Shown here: positions 1-7,948 of the stretch, one piece after another
Position numbering within the stretch: position 1 is the stretch's first letter
Layout: the number at the start of each line of letters is the position of its first letter
NCBI GenBank assembly: GCA_913057165.1
Contig: CAJXNS010000006.1
Coordinates: forward strand, 1 to 61,257
Direction: 5' to 3'
Length of the DNA: 61,257 nucleotides
DNA from: an uncultured Trueperaceae bacterium
GTDB lineage: Bacteria > Deinococcota > Deinococci > Deinococcales > Trueperaceae
Made by a program: the position numbers and the translations under genes
Notes under the pieces: generated by a model
Database searches by the model: none
The model's input: only the letters and a program-made list of their open reading frames with translations
Told to the model about the DNA's origin: nothing

Positions 1-2
1 AT

Positions 3-314
3 CTGATTGTGACGTTCACATCATCGGGTCGGACCGCGCTTCGGGTGTCTAGGAATCGGCCAGCCAGCGGAATCCTCGCGATCACCCCAAGCGAACGCGC
101 GTACCGGCAACTGGCGGTGGCGTGGGGTGTCATTCCGCACATGAGCGACGACATTCACAACACCGACGAAATGGTTGAAGTTAGTACGGCCGCCATTCGC
201 GAGCTAAATCTCGTGGCCCCAGGAGGGCGTTTCGTCATCACCGCCGGCGTACCGTTCGGCATGCGTGGCACCACCAACCTCATCCGCATCGAACGCTACC
301 GGGACGCCGACTGA
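3..314 (+). CDS. pyk: Pyruvate kinase, C-terminal part (partial)
   Basis: This frame is open from the left edge and ends at TGA 312-314, so only the last 103 or so residues are visible. They match the regulatory alpha/beta C-terminal domain of pyruvate kinase: a TxSGRTA segment, then VSRNRP, then the ITPSERAYRQLAVAWGV stretch, ending in a VITAGVPFG-type loop. The enzyme converts phosphoenolpyruvate and ADP to pyruvate and ATP in glycolysis. The catalytic barrel lies outside the window. The gene converges with the CDF transporter, with one base between the two stop codons and no room for a separate terminator. Confidence 0.9.
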   Translation: MIVTFTSSGRTALRVSRNRPASGILAITPSERAYRQLAVAWGVIPHMSDDIHNTDEMVEVSTAAIRELNLVAPGGRFVITAGVPFGMRGTTNLIRIERYRDAD

Positions 315-315
315 A

Positions 316-1218
316 CTAACGCCCAAACTCATCTTTGGGACGACTGGTTGTATCCCGCACACCTGGCTCGTACGGTTCGGCATGCAGCGTCACCGTGGCG
401 CCACCCAAATCGCTTGAGATGGCATCCTCAACAGCGGTCACGATCTCGTGCGCTTCATGCACCGTAAGGGCAGGGTCAACGAAGACGTCGGCGTCAACAA
501 AACGAAGCCTGCCAGCTTGGCGGGTTCTAAGGCGATGAAAACCAAGCACGTCTGGATGGGCGTCAAACCGTCGCATGACGGCGGCTTCGTCGTCATCGCT
601 CAAACGGACGTCCATAAGGTTCGAGGCGGCACGCTTAAGCAGCAAGATCCCTTCACGCCCGACACCCACAGACACCACGAGGGCGACGGCGGCGTCCACA
701 CGAAACCAACCGGTCGTTGCCACAAGGATCACCCCTAGACCGACGCCTGCCGACGTCCAAACATCGGTGCGGAGATGGCGCGCGTGAGCCACCAAGGCAG
801 ACGAGTCAAGTTGAACGCCGGCACGCGCAAACCCGCGAGCGGCCATAAGGTTAATCAACGTCGCCACTAGCAGCAGCCCTAAGCCCACCCCCGTCTGTTC
901 AAGCGGTTCTGGCTGAATGAGTTTCGGAGCCGACGTGACCACAATCCAAACGGCTGAACCGAGTACCAACGCCCCTTCTAAAGCGGACGACAGGTACTCC
1001 GCTTTGGCGTGTCCGTACGGATGTTCGTAGTCAGGTGGGCGTGCGGCCAACCGTACGGCCAACACCACCGACAGCGCCCCCGTGACGTTGACAAGAGACT
1101 CAGCGGCATCCGATAAGAGCGCCATCGACCCGGTCAGCAAGAACGCACCGAGCTTTAAGGCCAACACCGCCCATGAGACCACCAACGCCCACAAGGCCAC
1201 ACAACGCGATCGGTTCAT
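316..1218 (-). CDS. Cation diffusion facilitator (CDF) metal efflux transporter
   Basis: A 300-residue protein from the ATG at 1218, a typical length for a bacterial CDF. It has about six hydrophobic segments, the HPYGHAKAE motif near residues 66-74 between TM2 and TM3, and a cytoplasmic ferredoxin-like C-terminal domain with paired His and Asp residues. TM5 carries the usual H148-x3-D152 pair. In TM2 the positions that are normally D-x3-D appear as E40-x3-N44, which may alter metal choice. CDF proteins export Zn, Fe, Mn or Co by proton antiport at the inner membrane. The gene lies 19 nt downstream of a P1B-type ATPase on the same strand, so the two probably form one metal-efflux operon. Longer in-frame starts would overlap the ATPase gene. 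The metal is not determined. Confidence 0.88.
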   Translation of the reverse strand: MNRSRCVALWALVVSWAVLALKLGAFLLTGSMALLSDAAESLVNVTGALSVVLAVRLAARPPDYEHPYGHAKAEYLSSALEGALVLGSAVWIVVTSAPKLIQPEPLEQTGVGLGLLLVATLINLMAARGFARAGVQLDSSALVAHARHLRTDVWTSAGVGLGVILVATTGWFRVDAAVALVVSVGVGREGILLLKRAASNLMDVRLSDDDEAAVMRRFDAHPDVLGFHRLRTRQAGRLRFVDADVFVDPALTVHEAHEIVTAVEDAISSDLGGATVTLHAEPYEPGVRDTTSRPKDEFGR

Positions 1219-1237
1219 GCCATTAATGTAGCGGACG

Positions 1238-3229
1238 CTAAGCGGAAGCGGCAGGTTGAAGCGGCCGCTCTGGCATGCGTGAGCCACCGCCAGGACCACG
1301 ACCCGAGCGCGACTGGTTGCCCACCAGGAGCCGCAAACCGTTGGCCACCACCAAGATGGTGCCGCCTTCGTGGCCCAACACACCAAGCGGTAACGGCAGG
1401 TCGCCCACCAGGGTCCACACCACCATGATCGCCATCACACCAAGCGCAAATGCAAGGTTTTGGCGGACGATTCGCTGGGCGCGCTTGGCAAGCTGGTGGG
1501 CTTCAGGTAACCGCGTCAAATCGTTTGAAAGAAGCGCCACATCGGCCGTTTCAAGGGCCACATCGCTGCCGGCGACACCCATGGCGATTCCTACGTCCGC
1601 GGTGGCTAGCGCGGCTGCGTCGTTCACGCCGTCTCCAACGAACGCCACGTGTCGACCTTCCTGCTGAAGGGAACGTACCTGCTCAACCTTTTGTTCGGGA
1701 AGCAGCTCGGCGTGAACCTCGTGTTTCTTGAGCCCAATCTTCTTCGCCACAGACGCCGCCACGTTCGGGTGGTCACCCGTCAGCATGGCCAGGCGGTCAA
1801 CCCCTCCGCTCCTCAGGGCCGTTACAGCCGATGCCGCATCCTCTCGTGAGACGTCCTTGATGCCAACCACCCCGCGTACGGACGTGTCATCCCCCATCAG
1901 GACGGCCGTCTCACCGCGTTCGGTGAGGGTGTCGATCAGCGATTGGTGGTGATCACTCAGGGTGATGTGACGCTTTTGCGCCATGGTGGGGTTGCCTGCC
2001 CATAGCGATGCACCGTCAACGGTGCCTTCCACACCACTACCGCTATTGGTGGCCACATCTTCAGGCTCCGTTAAAACCAACCCGCGTTCGCGTGCCCCTT
2101 CCACGATGGCGACGGCGAGCGGGTGGTCACTATGGCTCTCAAGGCTCGCCAAGCGCCCAACCAGCGTCGCTTCATCGTCGCTAAACGCATGGACGGACGT
2201 GAGTGTCATCTTGCCTGTGGTGAGCGTGCCGGTCTTATCAAACGCGAACGTATCCACCTGACCGAACGCCTCCAGCGCCCCGCCGCCTTTAAAGAGCACC
2301 CCACGGCGGGCGGCGGCAGCCAAGGCAGAAAGCACGGAAGCGGGCACGCTAATCACGACCGCGCAGGGGCTGGCCACCACAAGCAACGTTGCTGTTTTGT
2401 AGAAGGCGTCATCCCACGACGGCCCAAAGAACCCAAACGCAAGAAGGGCCAGGAGCGACCCACCAAGGACGCCGAGGGTGTAACGCTGACCAAACCAGTC
2501 ACTGATGCGTTCGCTAGGGGCTTTCGCTGCTTGCGCTTCGGTGACCAGGTCGATCATGCGTGCCAGGGTGGACCCCTCAGGCTCGGTTTGGACCGAAACC
2601 TCCAGCGTGCCGTTTTCGTTGACGGTGCCCGCGAATACGTCGTCACCGACCGCTTTATCGACCGGGACCGACTCGCCCGTTAGGGTGGATTGATCCACCG
2701 CAGCACCGCCTTTTTCAATGCGCCCATCGACCGGAATGCGTTCGCCAGCGCGAACACGAACGCGGTCACCAACCGTGAGCTCACCGACGGCAACGGTTTC
2801 TTCTCCGCCGTCTGAAATACGGCGCGCTTCATCGGGACGAAGGTTCATGAGCCCGGCAACCGCGCGTTTGGTGGTGCCCATGGCGTAGTCCTCAAGGGTT
2901 TCTGCTAACTGAAAGAGGAAGAGGAGGATCGCCCCATCGCGTGCTTCGCCGACAGCAGCGGCGGCCAGGGCGGCGAGCACCATTAACAGGTCGATGTTGA
3001 GTTTGCCCTTAAGGAGGGAGGAGACCGCATCCTTGGTGGCGGTAAACCCGCCGCTGAGGTACGCCACGAGGTAAGCCCAGCCTGCGTACGCCTCAAGCCC
3101 GAAGAGGGGGGCGAGGAGGCCTGACAGAAGGCCTACGCCCGTGATCGCGGTCAACGCGACATTACGCTTTAACGCCGCGCGTTCTTCGTTGAGGTCTTGG
3201 CGAAGCTGTTTGGCTGCGGCTGTTTCCAT
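1238..3229 (-). CDS. P1B-4-type heavy-metal transporting ATPase
   Basis: A 663-residue P-type ATPase. Visible motifs are TGES (184-187, actuator domain), SPC (287-289, TM metal site), the phosphorylated Asp331 in DKTGTLT, HP (369-370, nucleotide-binding domain), GDGVND (532-537) and HEGGT (620-624) in the last TM region. SPC together with HEGxT defines the P1B-4 group (CoaT, CtpD, PfeT-like), which exports Co(II), Fe(II) or related ions rather than Cu. No N-terminal CxxC metal-binding domain is present. The ATG at 3229 follows a TATACT -10 box by 7 nt with no Shine-Dalgarno, so the mRNA is probably leaderless. A Fur-family-like palindrome lies just upstream. Fe(II) or Co/Zn export is likely but unproven. 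Confidence 0.92.
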   Translation of the reverse strand: METAAAKQLRQDLNEERAALKRNVALTAITGVGLLSGLLAPLFGLEAYAGWAYLVAYLSGGFTATKDAVSSLLKGKLNIDLLMVLAALAAAAVGEARDGAILLFLFQLAETLEDYAMGTTKRAVAGLMNLRPDEARRISDGGEETVAVGELTVGDRVRVRAGERIPVDGRIEKGGAAVDQSTLTGESVPVDKAVGDDVFAGTVNENGTLEVSVQTEPEGSTLARMIDLVTEAQAAKAPSERISDWFGQRYTLGVLGGSLLALLAFGFFGPSWDDAFYKTATLLVVASPCAVVISVPASVLSALAAAARRGVLFKGGGALEAFGQVDTFAFDKTGTLTTGKMTLTSVHAFSDDEATLVGRLASLESHSDHPLAVAIVEGARERGLVLTEPEDVATNSGSGVEGTVDGASLWAGNPTMAQKRHITLSDHHQSLIDTLTERGETAVLMGDDTSVRGVVGIKDVSREDAASAVTALRSGGVDRLAMLTGDHPNVAASVAKKIGLKKHEVHAELLPEQKVEQVRSLQQEGRHVAFVGDGVNDAAALATADVGIAMGVAGSDVALETADVALLSNDLTRLPEAHQLAKRAQRIVRQNLAFALGVMAIMVVWTLVGDLPLPLGVLGHEGGTILVVANGLRLLVGNQSRSGRGPGGGSRMPERPLQPAASA

Positions 3230-3236
3230 GAAATAA

Positions 3237-3259
3237 AGTATAACTCGGAATGATTCCGA
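3237..3259 (-). promoter_or_regulatory. Leaderless promoter and 7-1-7 palindromic operator of the metal-efflux operon
   Basis: Read on the minus strand, a TATACT -10 box (3237-3242) ends 7 nt before the ATG at 3229. Directly upstream lies the perfect 15-bp palindrome TCGGAATGATTCCGA (3245-3259). Its 7-1-7 geometry matches Fur, PerR and Zur boxes, and it covers the region between -35 and -10 where a repressor would block polymerase. The geometry and position are seen directly. The regulator family is inferred, since the half-site sequence differs from the classical Fur and PerR consensus. Confidence 0.65.
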
Positions 3260-3271
3260 TTAATGCATGGG

Positions 3272-3325
3272 TGGGGATAAAAGAACACGCCCTGGCCACG
3301 TCCGTTTTGGATCGGCCAGGGCGTG
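3272..3325 (-). terminator. Rho-independent terminator after rplI
   Basis: A perfect 12-bp stem is formed by 3286-3297 (CACGCCCTGGCC) and 3314-3325. On the minus strand it is followed by TTCTTTTAT. It lies 18 nt past the rplI stop and separates the ribosomal operon from the metal-efflux promoter. Confidence 0.85.
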
Positions 3326-3343
3326 AACGGTCAGACCGATAGG

Positions 3344-3787
3344 TTAATCGGCTTGAACGATGACTTTCAGGTCAATCTGCACTTCAGGGTGCGGACGGTA
3401 CGGCAGGGTGTACTCACCCAAGGTTTTGATCGGCTCCGTGAGCTCAATCTTGCGCCGGTCGATGTCCACGTCGTAAGCCGCTTTCAAAGCGTCGGCCACA
3501 TCGGCGTTGCCAACGGAACCGTAAATGCGTTCTTCGCCGGCCTTGACGCGAATTTCGACTGCGGCATCGGCAAGCATTTCAGCCAAACGTTCGGCGTCGG
3601 CTTTGCGTGCAGCAAGCTGCTTCGCGCGTTGGGCCAAGCGGGCGTCCAGCTCGGCGCGGTTGGCGGAGTTTTCAGGCAACGCCAAACCGTTGGGAACCAA
3701 GTAGTTCCGCGCGTAGCCAGGTTTGACGCTCACCACGTCACCCGCTTCCCCGAGATTATGAACGGGTTCAAGCAGGATGACGTTCAC
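3344..3787 (-). CDS. rplI: 50S ribosomal protein L9
   Basis: A 147-residue protein matching bacterial L9 in length and sequence. The N-terminal RNA-binding domain begins NVILLEPVHNLGEAGDVVSV and contains the GYARNYLVP loop. A long connecting helix follows, then a C-terminal domain with the GSVGNADVADAL motif. L9 binds domain V of 23S rRNA near the L1 stalk. I chose the GTG at 3787, because it gives the canonical N-terminus and a 4-nt overlap with the rpsR stop, which suggests translational coupling. It is the last gene of rpsF-ssb-rpsR-rplI. Confidence 0.97.
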   Translation of the reverse strand: MNVILLEPVHNLGEAGDVVSVKPGYARNYLVPNGLALPENSANRAELDARLAQRAKQLAARKADAERLAEMLADAAVEIRVKAGEERIYGSVGNADVADALKAAYDVDIDRRKIELTEPIKTLGEYTLPYRPHPEVQIDLKVIVQAD

Positions 3788-4056
3788 TTGCGCACCAGCG
3801 TTTCTTTGATCGGCACAAGCGCCAACACACGCGAACGCTTGATGGTGGTCGCGAGACGCCGTTGGTGCTTCGCGCACACGCCCGTACGACGGCGCGGAAG
3901 GATCTTGGCGGTATCGCTAATAAAGCGCCGCACCATGCGGGAGTCGTGGTACGCCGTGATTTCCATTTCACCCGTACAGAACGGGCAAACCTTGGGCCGA
4001 CGTCCACGCCGGCCGCCGCCACGACGGCGGTTTTTAGAATCGCGTTCTCTTGGCAT
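3784..4056 (-). CDS. rpsR: 30S ribosomal protein S18
   Basis: A 90-residue S18. The basic N-terminus is followed by a CPFC pair, which in many S18 proteins belongs to a zinc site, then the core that ends KRSRVLALVP. S18 binds S6 on the platform of the small subunit, which fits the presence of rpsF in the same operon. The ATG at 4056 overlaps the ssb stop by one base, and the gene overlaps rplI by 4 nt. Confidence 0.97.
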   Translation of the reverse strand: MPRERDSKNRRRGGGRRGRRPKVCPFCTGEMEITAYHDSRMVRRFISDTAKILPRRRTGVCAKHQRRLATTIKRSRVLALVPIKETLVRK

Positions 4057-4913
4057 TAAAAGGGAAGGTCCTCTTCTGGTGGGAATTCTTCATCGATATC
4101 CAAACGACTTTCAGACGGCGCAGGGGCCGGCGGGTTGGGGCTGGCAGCCGGTTGGCTGCGGCCACCACCACCCGCGGGGGTTCCGGATCCACCGCTCTCG
4201 GAACCGCGCGTCAGAAATTCAATGCGCGACGCTTCAATCTTCGTCGTGCGTCGTTGGTTGCCTTCTCGGTCTGTCCACGAATCGTTTTTAAGGCGTCCCG
4301 TCACGAACACAGGCGCGCCCTTTTGCAGGTCGGCTGATGCTTCAGCCAGTTCGCGCCACAAGTCCACATCCACAAAGTGGGTGCTTTCCTGGTCCTGTCC
4401 GCTGCGGTCACGGTAGCGCTCGTTCACCGCCACACTCAAGCCGAGCACCGCGTCACCGGAAGGGGTGTAGCGAAGTTCAGCATCGCGGGTCAGGTTGCCG
4501 ATGATGCGCGCTTCGTTCAGCGCGAACCGCAAGCGGTCCTGCCCGCGGGCGTCTTGCACGGTTGGTTGATCGCTGCGGGTGCCGTACGTGACGCGCTCCA
4601 CGCGGTTGGCGTTCAGGCTCAACATGCTGCGCCGTTGGCCTTCGGGGGTTTCCCAAGAGCGGAAGTTCAAGCGAGCGTCGATAAACACAGGATCACCGGC
4701 GTTGAGCTGGTCGGCCATCATTTCGGCTTGGTTGCCGAAGAGCGAAACGCGGTGGTACCACGCAAGCTCGCGTTCTTGACCGTCGCTGCCGACGACGTGG
4801 TCGTTTCCGGCCACGTTGAGTTCAAGAATCGCTAAACCGTTTGCGGTGTACCGCATTTCGGGCGCTTGGGTCAGCGTCCCGACAAGGTTCACGGAGTTCA
4901 ATCCTCGTGCCAT
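4056..4913 (-). CDS. ssb: Single-stranded DNA-binding protein with two OB folds
   Basis: A 285-residue SSB from the ATG at 4913. It contains two successive OB folds: OB1 at about residues 4-109 (starting NSVNLVGTL) and OB2 at about 133-234 (starting NEARIIGNLTRDAELRY). A Gly/Pro-rich linker follows, then an acidic tail ending EEDLPF that would recruit partner proteins. Most bacterial SSBs have one OB fold and form tetramers. The two-fold form that acts as a dimer is the hallmark of Deinococcus-Thermus, so this gene is strong lineage evidence. It coats ssDNA in replication, recombination and repair. It sits between rpsF and rpsR, the usual order. Confidence 0.96.
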   Translation of the reverse strand: MARGLNSVNLVGTLTQAPEMRYTANGLAILELNVAGNDHVVGSDGQERELAWYHRVSLFGNQAEMMADQLNAGDPVFIDARLNFRSWETPEGQRRSMLSLNANRVERVTYGTRSDQPTVQDARGQDRLRFALNEARIIGNLTRDAELRYTPSGDAVLGLSVAVNERYRDRSGQDQESTHFVDVDLWRELAEASADLQKGAPVFVTGRLKNDSWTDREGNQRRTTKIEASRIEFLTRGSESGGSGTPAGGGGRSQPAASPNPPAPAPSESRLDIDEEFPPEEDLPF

Positions 4914-4941
4914 GGGTTCCTCAAAACGATGGTGGGGGCGG

Positions 4942-5301
4942 TCAGCTGGCCGGGGCGGCCGCTTCGTCCGCGGGGGCTTCGGGCGCCTGCTTCTGGGTGC
5001 GCCATTCGGGTCGGTCCTTGACGACCAGCACACGCATCACGTTGTCGCGTTGACGCAGGCTGCCTTCGATCGTCTTGGGCGAATCGACGGGCAGTGTCAA
5101 GCGGTAGATCAGGTAGTACCCTTCGTTGAACTTGCGGATCGGGTAGGCCAACCGTTGGTTGCCCCACTCGTCAAGCTTGTTCTGGGTGCCTTTGTAACGC
5201 TCGATCAGCTGGTCGATTGCGTCTTTCTCGCTTTGAACCTGTGCTTCTGAGAGGTTCGGGGTGAGAATGACGTTGAGATCGTACTGAGCGGTATTGCTCA
5301 C
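4942..5301 (-). CDS. rpsF: 30S ribosomal protein S6
   Basis: A 119-residue S6 with the ferredoxin-like fold signature: YDLNVILTPNL at the start and YYLIYRLTLPVDSPKTI in the middle, then an Ala/Pro-rich tail. S6 pairs with S18 on the 30S platform. The start is the GTG at 5301, preceded on the minus strand by a strong AGGAGGG Shine-Dalgarno about 6 nt away. It is the first gene of the operon. The 118-nt gap upstream holds small GC-rich hairpins (GGCC-AACC-GGCC and GCCC-TTGC-GGGC types) that could host the S6:S18 autoregulatory RNA known in other bacteria, but I cannot confirm the motif. Confidence 0.97.
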   Translation of the reverse strand: MSNTAQYDLNVILTPNLSEAQVQSEKDAIDQLIERYKGTQNKLDEWGNQRLAYPIRKFNEGYYLIYRLTLPVDSPKTIEGSLRQRDNVMRVLVVKDRPEWRTQKQAPEAPADEAAAPAS

Positions 5302-5419
5302 GAAGTCCCTCCTTTCCACAAAAGTCTCCGCGCGGTGGCTGTAGGCCGGTTGGCCAAAACGCCGCCGCTGGGCGGGATGCCCGCAAGGGCAGTTGCACAC
5401 AGTAGCACGAACGGGCGGG

Positions 5420-6799
5420 CTACGCCTCAGGCAAGCGCTCAAGCCACGGCGTGACGGCTTCGTCAGCGGAGCGCACCGCATCGTTGACACCGACACCCCC
5501 GCCGTACGCCCCGCCGCATAGCGCCAGGCCAGGCAGGGCCGCTGCGTGTTGTTTCACGCGTTGCGCCCAGCTGTGGTGGCCTAAGCCGTACTGCGGGATG
5601 GCGTCAGACCAGGTGACCTGGTGGACGTGAACCGGTCGTGCGTGGATGCCTAACGTCCGCTGGAGGTCGCGGGTTGCCACAGCGAGCGCGTCCTCTCCGC
5701 TCAGTGTGACCGCGTCTGGGTCGCGTACGCCGCCCATCAGGACCCGCAGGTGGACATGCCCACGGGGGGCTTGGTTGGGAAACAGACTCGAGCTGAAGAG
5801 GACACCCAAACTTCGAACCCGTGGTTGTTCGGGCACCAAAAAGCCGTACCCATCTAAGGCGTGCGGCACGTCTTCGCGGCGGTAGCCAAGGCCGACCACG
5901 CGCATGGGTGCGTACGGAACCGACGCCAGTAACTCGGCCAGGGTTGGGTCCACGCTGCGGAGCAGGGAGGCTGAAACCTGCGCGCCTGTGGCCAGTAGGA
6001 CGTGAGAGAAAACCCCGTCACGCTGTTGCGCATCGCGGGCGACCCAGTCGCCTCCATCACGCCGGAGGCTGGTCACAGGGCGGCTTAGGTGCACACCATG
6101 GCGAACGTGCGCATGCAGACCCTCAACCAGCGCTTCCATTCGTCCTGGCCCAAAGGCGTGCAGCTTGCGTGGGCGCTTGCCTGCCTGCTTGCGTTGGGCG
6201 ATCAAGCCGCGAAGGAGGCTGCCGTGCGACCTTTCAAGCGTTCGCCAGGTTGGAAACATGGCGTCTACTGACGTGCTTCGTGGGTCACCGGCGGTGATGC
6301 CCACCAGGGCCACTTCGGAGAATGCGTCCGCCACCCCCCGTCCGAAGCGACGCGATAAAAAGGCGTGCACCGTTTCATCATCCTCACGCCCCACACGCCG
6401 CCACGGCTCAAGGAGTGCAGAAGCCGCCCGCCACGGTGGCAGGTGGTCGCCGTTGAACACCCCCAGTGGACTCGATGGGAAGGCTTTAAGGTGGCCGTCA
6501 CGCACCACCCAACGCCGTGTGGCATCCGGGTCGGCCGGCACCACCGGCACACCCAGCTCGCGTGCGAGGGGCACCGCACCGGTGTCGTCCTCAAGCACCC
6601 CAACAGGACCGGCTTCGGTTGTAAAACCGTCCTCATCGTGGCTGCCGACCATGCCGCCCGCCCGGCTTGAAGCCTCCCAGACTTCAAAGGGAACCCCGGC
6701 TTGCTGCAGCCGAAACGCCGCCGTCAAGCCGGCCACGCCGGCGCCAACGATGAGCACACGCCGGCGAGCATGCGGTTCTGCTGGGGAGCCCTCAACCAC
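5420..6799 (-). CDS. hemG: Protoporphyrinogen oxidase (FAD-dependent, HemY type)
   Basis: A 459-residue flavoprotein. A Rossmann FAD-binding motif GAGVAG lies near residues 19-24 and is followed by the Glu of VWEASSRAGG. The C-terminal GGAYGGGVGVNDAVRSADEA segment is typical of the oxygen-dependent protoporphyrinogen IX oxidase family, sometimes named hemY. It removes six electrons from protoporphyrinogen IX to give protoporphyrin IX for the adjacent ferrochelatase. HemY-type enzymes of Firmicutes act on coproporphyrinogen instead, but hemF in this operon implies the protoporphyrin route. It is the last gene of the heme operon, 9 nt after hemH. Confidence 0.92.
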   Translation of the reverse strand: MVEGSPAEPHARRRVLIVGAGVAGLTAAFRLQQAGVPFEVWEASSRAGGMVGSHDEDGFTTEAGPVGVLEDDTGAVPLARELGVPVVPADPDATRRWVVRDGHLKAFPSSPLGVFNGDHLPPWRAASALLEPWRRVGREDDETVHAFLSRRFGRGVADAFSEVALVGITAGDPRSTSVDAMFPTWRTLERSHGSLLRGLIAQRKQAGKRPRKLHAFGPGRMEALVEGLHAHVRHGVHLSRPVTSLRRDGGDWVARDAQQRDGVFSHVLLATGAQVSASLLRSVDPTLAELLASVPYAPMRVVGLGYRREDVPHALDGYGFLVPEQPRVRSLGVLFSSSLFPNQAPRGHVHLRVLMGGVRDPDAVTLSGEDALAVATRDLQRTLGIHARPVHVHQVTWSDAIPQYGLGHHSWAQRVKQHAAALPGLALCGGAYGGGVGVNDAVRSADEAVTPWLERLPEA

Positions 6800-6808
6800 G
6801 AACCAGGC

Positions 6809-7933
6809 TCAGTCCGTGGGGTACAGCCGGTTTTTCTTATCGGGCGTGACCGCCATGCGCTTGTACGGCGCGACCGGGTTGAGGATGTTGCGGCATTGCG
6901 GGTTGACGCAGCCGGGACAACGCATGCCGTACTGCGGCGAGCAGACCTCTCCTGACTGCAAGTGGTCACGCACGATTTCAGCCAAGGCATCTTGGAACAG
7001 TTCCATGCCGTTAAGGGCCGGGGCGCGCTTGTAGTTCTCGATGCCGACCTCTTCTGCAAGCTCGCCGTACTCGATGTCAAGCTCATGCAGCGTCTCGATG
7101 TGATCGCTCGTGAAGGCGATCGGGACGATCAGCACGTTCTTGCGTTTTTTCTTTCCAAGCTGCTCGATGACCGTTTCCGTGGACGGCCCAAGCCAGGGCA
7201 CGGGACCCACCTCGGATTGGTACGCCACCAAATGCTCGTACGGGCGGTCGAGGCGTTGCATCACCTCGTGCGTGGTGGCGCCCACCTCGGCTGGGTAGGC
7301 GTCCCCACGATTAACGACGCTCATGGGAAGCGAATGTGCGCTGAACACAATGAGGACGTCGTCGCGTTCTTCGTCGCTGAATTCAGCAAGCCCTTGGCGC
7401 ACCGTTTCCGTCATGGCTTCCACGAAGGTGGATTGGGTGGGCCAGCGGTCGATGACACTCCAGTCGAAGGCGTCTTGCAGGCCAACGCGGCGGGATGCGC
7501 GCCATAGTTCGTTGAGGGACGAACCGGTGGTGGCGCACGAGAATTGGGGGTACTGCGTAAACGCGACCGCGCGCTTCACGCCGTCTTCTTTCATTTGTTT
7601 CAGGGCGTCTTCACTGAACGGATTGATGTACCGAAACGCCACGTAGAACTTGTGTGGTGCCGTTTCTGGGGACATCCGGTCGAGCCGTTCAACCATCCCG
7701 CGGCCTTGCAGCTCGGTCCAATCCAAGATCGGGCTGCCGCCGCCGATGTCGTCGTAGTTTTGTTGCACGCTTTTGGTGCGGCGGTTGGCGATGAACGGCC
7801 CTAAGAAGTTTTGGGCGGGCAGCTGGATGATCTCCCGGTCGGCAAACAACTGCTTGAGGAACGGGTTGACCTCATTGAGGTTTTTGGGGCCTCCGAGGTT
7901 CATCATCACGATTCCGGTGGGTCCTTGGCTCAT
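6809..7933 (-). CDS. hemH: Ferrochelatase with mitochondrial-type [2Fe-2S] ligands
   Basis: A 374-residue enzyme inserting Fe(II) into protoporphyrin IX. The catalytic His200 lies in FSAHSLPMSVVNRGD and Glu280 in DHIETLHELD. Four cysteines match the [2Fe-2S] ligands of human ferrochelatase: Cys133 in YPQFSCATTGSSLN (human C196) and C339-x2-C342-x4-C347 in RCPGCVNPQC (human C403, C406, C411). A further Cys331 is nearby. The local sequence resembles animal enzymes more than the short cluster-free enzymes of Bacillus or E. coli. The cluster could tie heme output to Fe-S or redox status. It lies between hemF (15-nt gap) and hemG. Confidence 0.95.
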   Translation of the reverse strand: MSQGPTGIVMMNLGGPKNLNEVNPFLKQLFADREIIQLPAQNFLGPFIANRRTKSVQQNYDDIGGGSPILDWTELQGRGMVERLDRMSPETAPHKFYVAFRYINPFSEDALKQMKEDGVKRAVAFTQYPQFSCATTGSSLNELWRASRRVGLQDAFDWSVIDRWPTQSTFVEAMTETVRQGLAEFSDEERDDVLIVFSAHSLPMSVVNRGDAYPAEVGATTHEVMQRLDRPYEHLVAYQSEVGPVPWLGPSTETVIEQLGKKKRKNVLIVPIAFTSDHIETLHELDIEYGELAEEVGIENYKRAPALNGMELFQDALAEIVRDHLQSGEVCSPQYGMRCPGCVNPQCRNILNPVAPYKRMAVTPDKKNRLYPTD

Positions 7934-7948
7934 GGTTACGTCCTTTCT

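Noticed and set aside
3323-4291. Plus-strand open frame of about 320 codons across rplI, rpsR and ssb
   Set aside because: It runs antisense to three certain ribosomal and SSB genes and has no domain; it is a GC-bias shadow.
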